A DNA stretch of 64,000 nt, taken from Citrobacter sp. Its GTDB lineage: Bacteria; Pseudomonadota; Gammaproteobacteria; Enterobacterales; Enterobacteriaceae. The position numbers were made by a program, and so were the translations under genes. Below, piece after piece: positions 63,400 to 64,000 of the stretch. Under the pieces are notes generated by a model that was given only the letters and a program-made list of their open reading frames with translations, was not told where the DNA came from and did not search any database. Positions within the stretch are counted from its first letter, which is position 1; every line of letters starts with the position of its first letter. The DNA is taken from positions 1 to 64,000 of the forward strand of contig DXKH01000141.1 in the NCBI GenBank assembly GCA_019415335.1, given 5' to 3'.

Positions 63400-63430
63400 T
63401 TGAAAAATGACCAGTGTAAACGTATACACT
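63400..63430 (+). promoter_or_regulatory. Promoter with LacI/GalR-type operator before the aldo-keto reductase
   Basis: TTGAAA (63400-63405) and TATACA (63423-63428) are 17 bp apart. An 18-bp near-perfect palindrome with central CG, AGTGTAAACGTATACACT (63413-63430), covers the spacer and the -10 box. It resembles GalR/LacI-family operators. No LacI-type gene is in the window, so the regulator would act in trans. Confidence 0.6.
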
Positions 63431-63460
63431 TGAAAGCTGAATTCACTGCGAGGGAAGACA

Positions 63461-64000
<540 letters not shown>

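Overview
The window is enterobacterial chromosome. The right-hand genes (yfdY, lpxP, ypdK, alaC, ypdA-ypdB, glk, yfeO) follow the order known from Escherichia coli and Salmonella. The presence of ipdC followed by a YghZ-type aldo-keto reductase, a cyn operon and YaiL- and YegP-type genes fits a Citrobacter- or Salmonella-like member of the Enterobacteriaceae. The species cannot be fixed from sequence reading alone.

Positions 1 to about 37,300 are most of a temperate prophage whose left end lies outside the window. It is a mosaic of the SfV type. The head genes are HK97-like (P27-type small terminase, large terminase, portal, prohead protease, capsid) and the contractile tail is Mu-like (sheath, tube, gp41 with a -1 frameshift, tape measure, circularisation protein, hub, spike, GP46, baseplate J, YmfQ, tail fibre). 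All of these lie on the minus strand, preceded by a lysis cassette (holin, CHAP endolysin, Rz/Rz1) and a Q-type antiterminator with tandem terminators. The early right operon (Cro, YmfL-like regulator, helicase, primase, NinG, MT-A70 methylase) is also on the minus strand. The CI repressor and the early left operon run on the plus strand towards excisionase and an inward-reading integrase. Five copies of a 12-bp operator mark the CI/Cro and left-promoter control regions. Accessory cargo includes a two-helix membrane moron inside the tail operon and a NYN-domain nuclease gene behind an attenuator-like hairpin next to cI. A DicF-like hairpin and a tRNA-like element follow a DUF1482 gene.

The prophage ends at an intact tRNA-Arg(CCU) gene (argW), unusually on the 5' side of the tRNA. 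Beyond it (37.4-40.5 kb) are type VI secretion leftovers: two paralogous putative effectors, C-terminal scraps of a partner gene and a lone tssL/dotU. Then come small metabolic and hypothetical genes (DUF1062, zinc ribbon, dienelactone hydrolase, ICMT-like methyltransferase, YegP) and a polar amino-acid ABC transporter. A cyanate operon (cynR, cynT, cynS) follows, with a nucleoside deaminase inserted before cynX; cynX carries an in-frame TGA.

From 50.8 kb onward the region is conserved core: yfdY, lpxP (cold-induced lipid A acyltransferase), ypdK, alaC, the YpdA/YpdB pyruvate-sensing pair, a cold-shock-domain protein, an RluA-family pseudouridine synthase, a YaiL-like protein, glk, yfeO, ipdC and the start of an aldo-keto reductase gene under a LacI-type operator.
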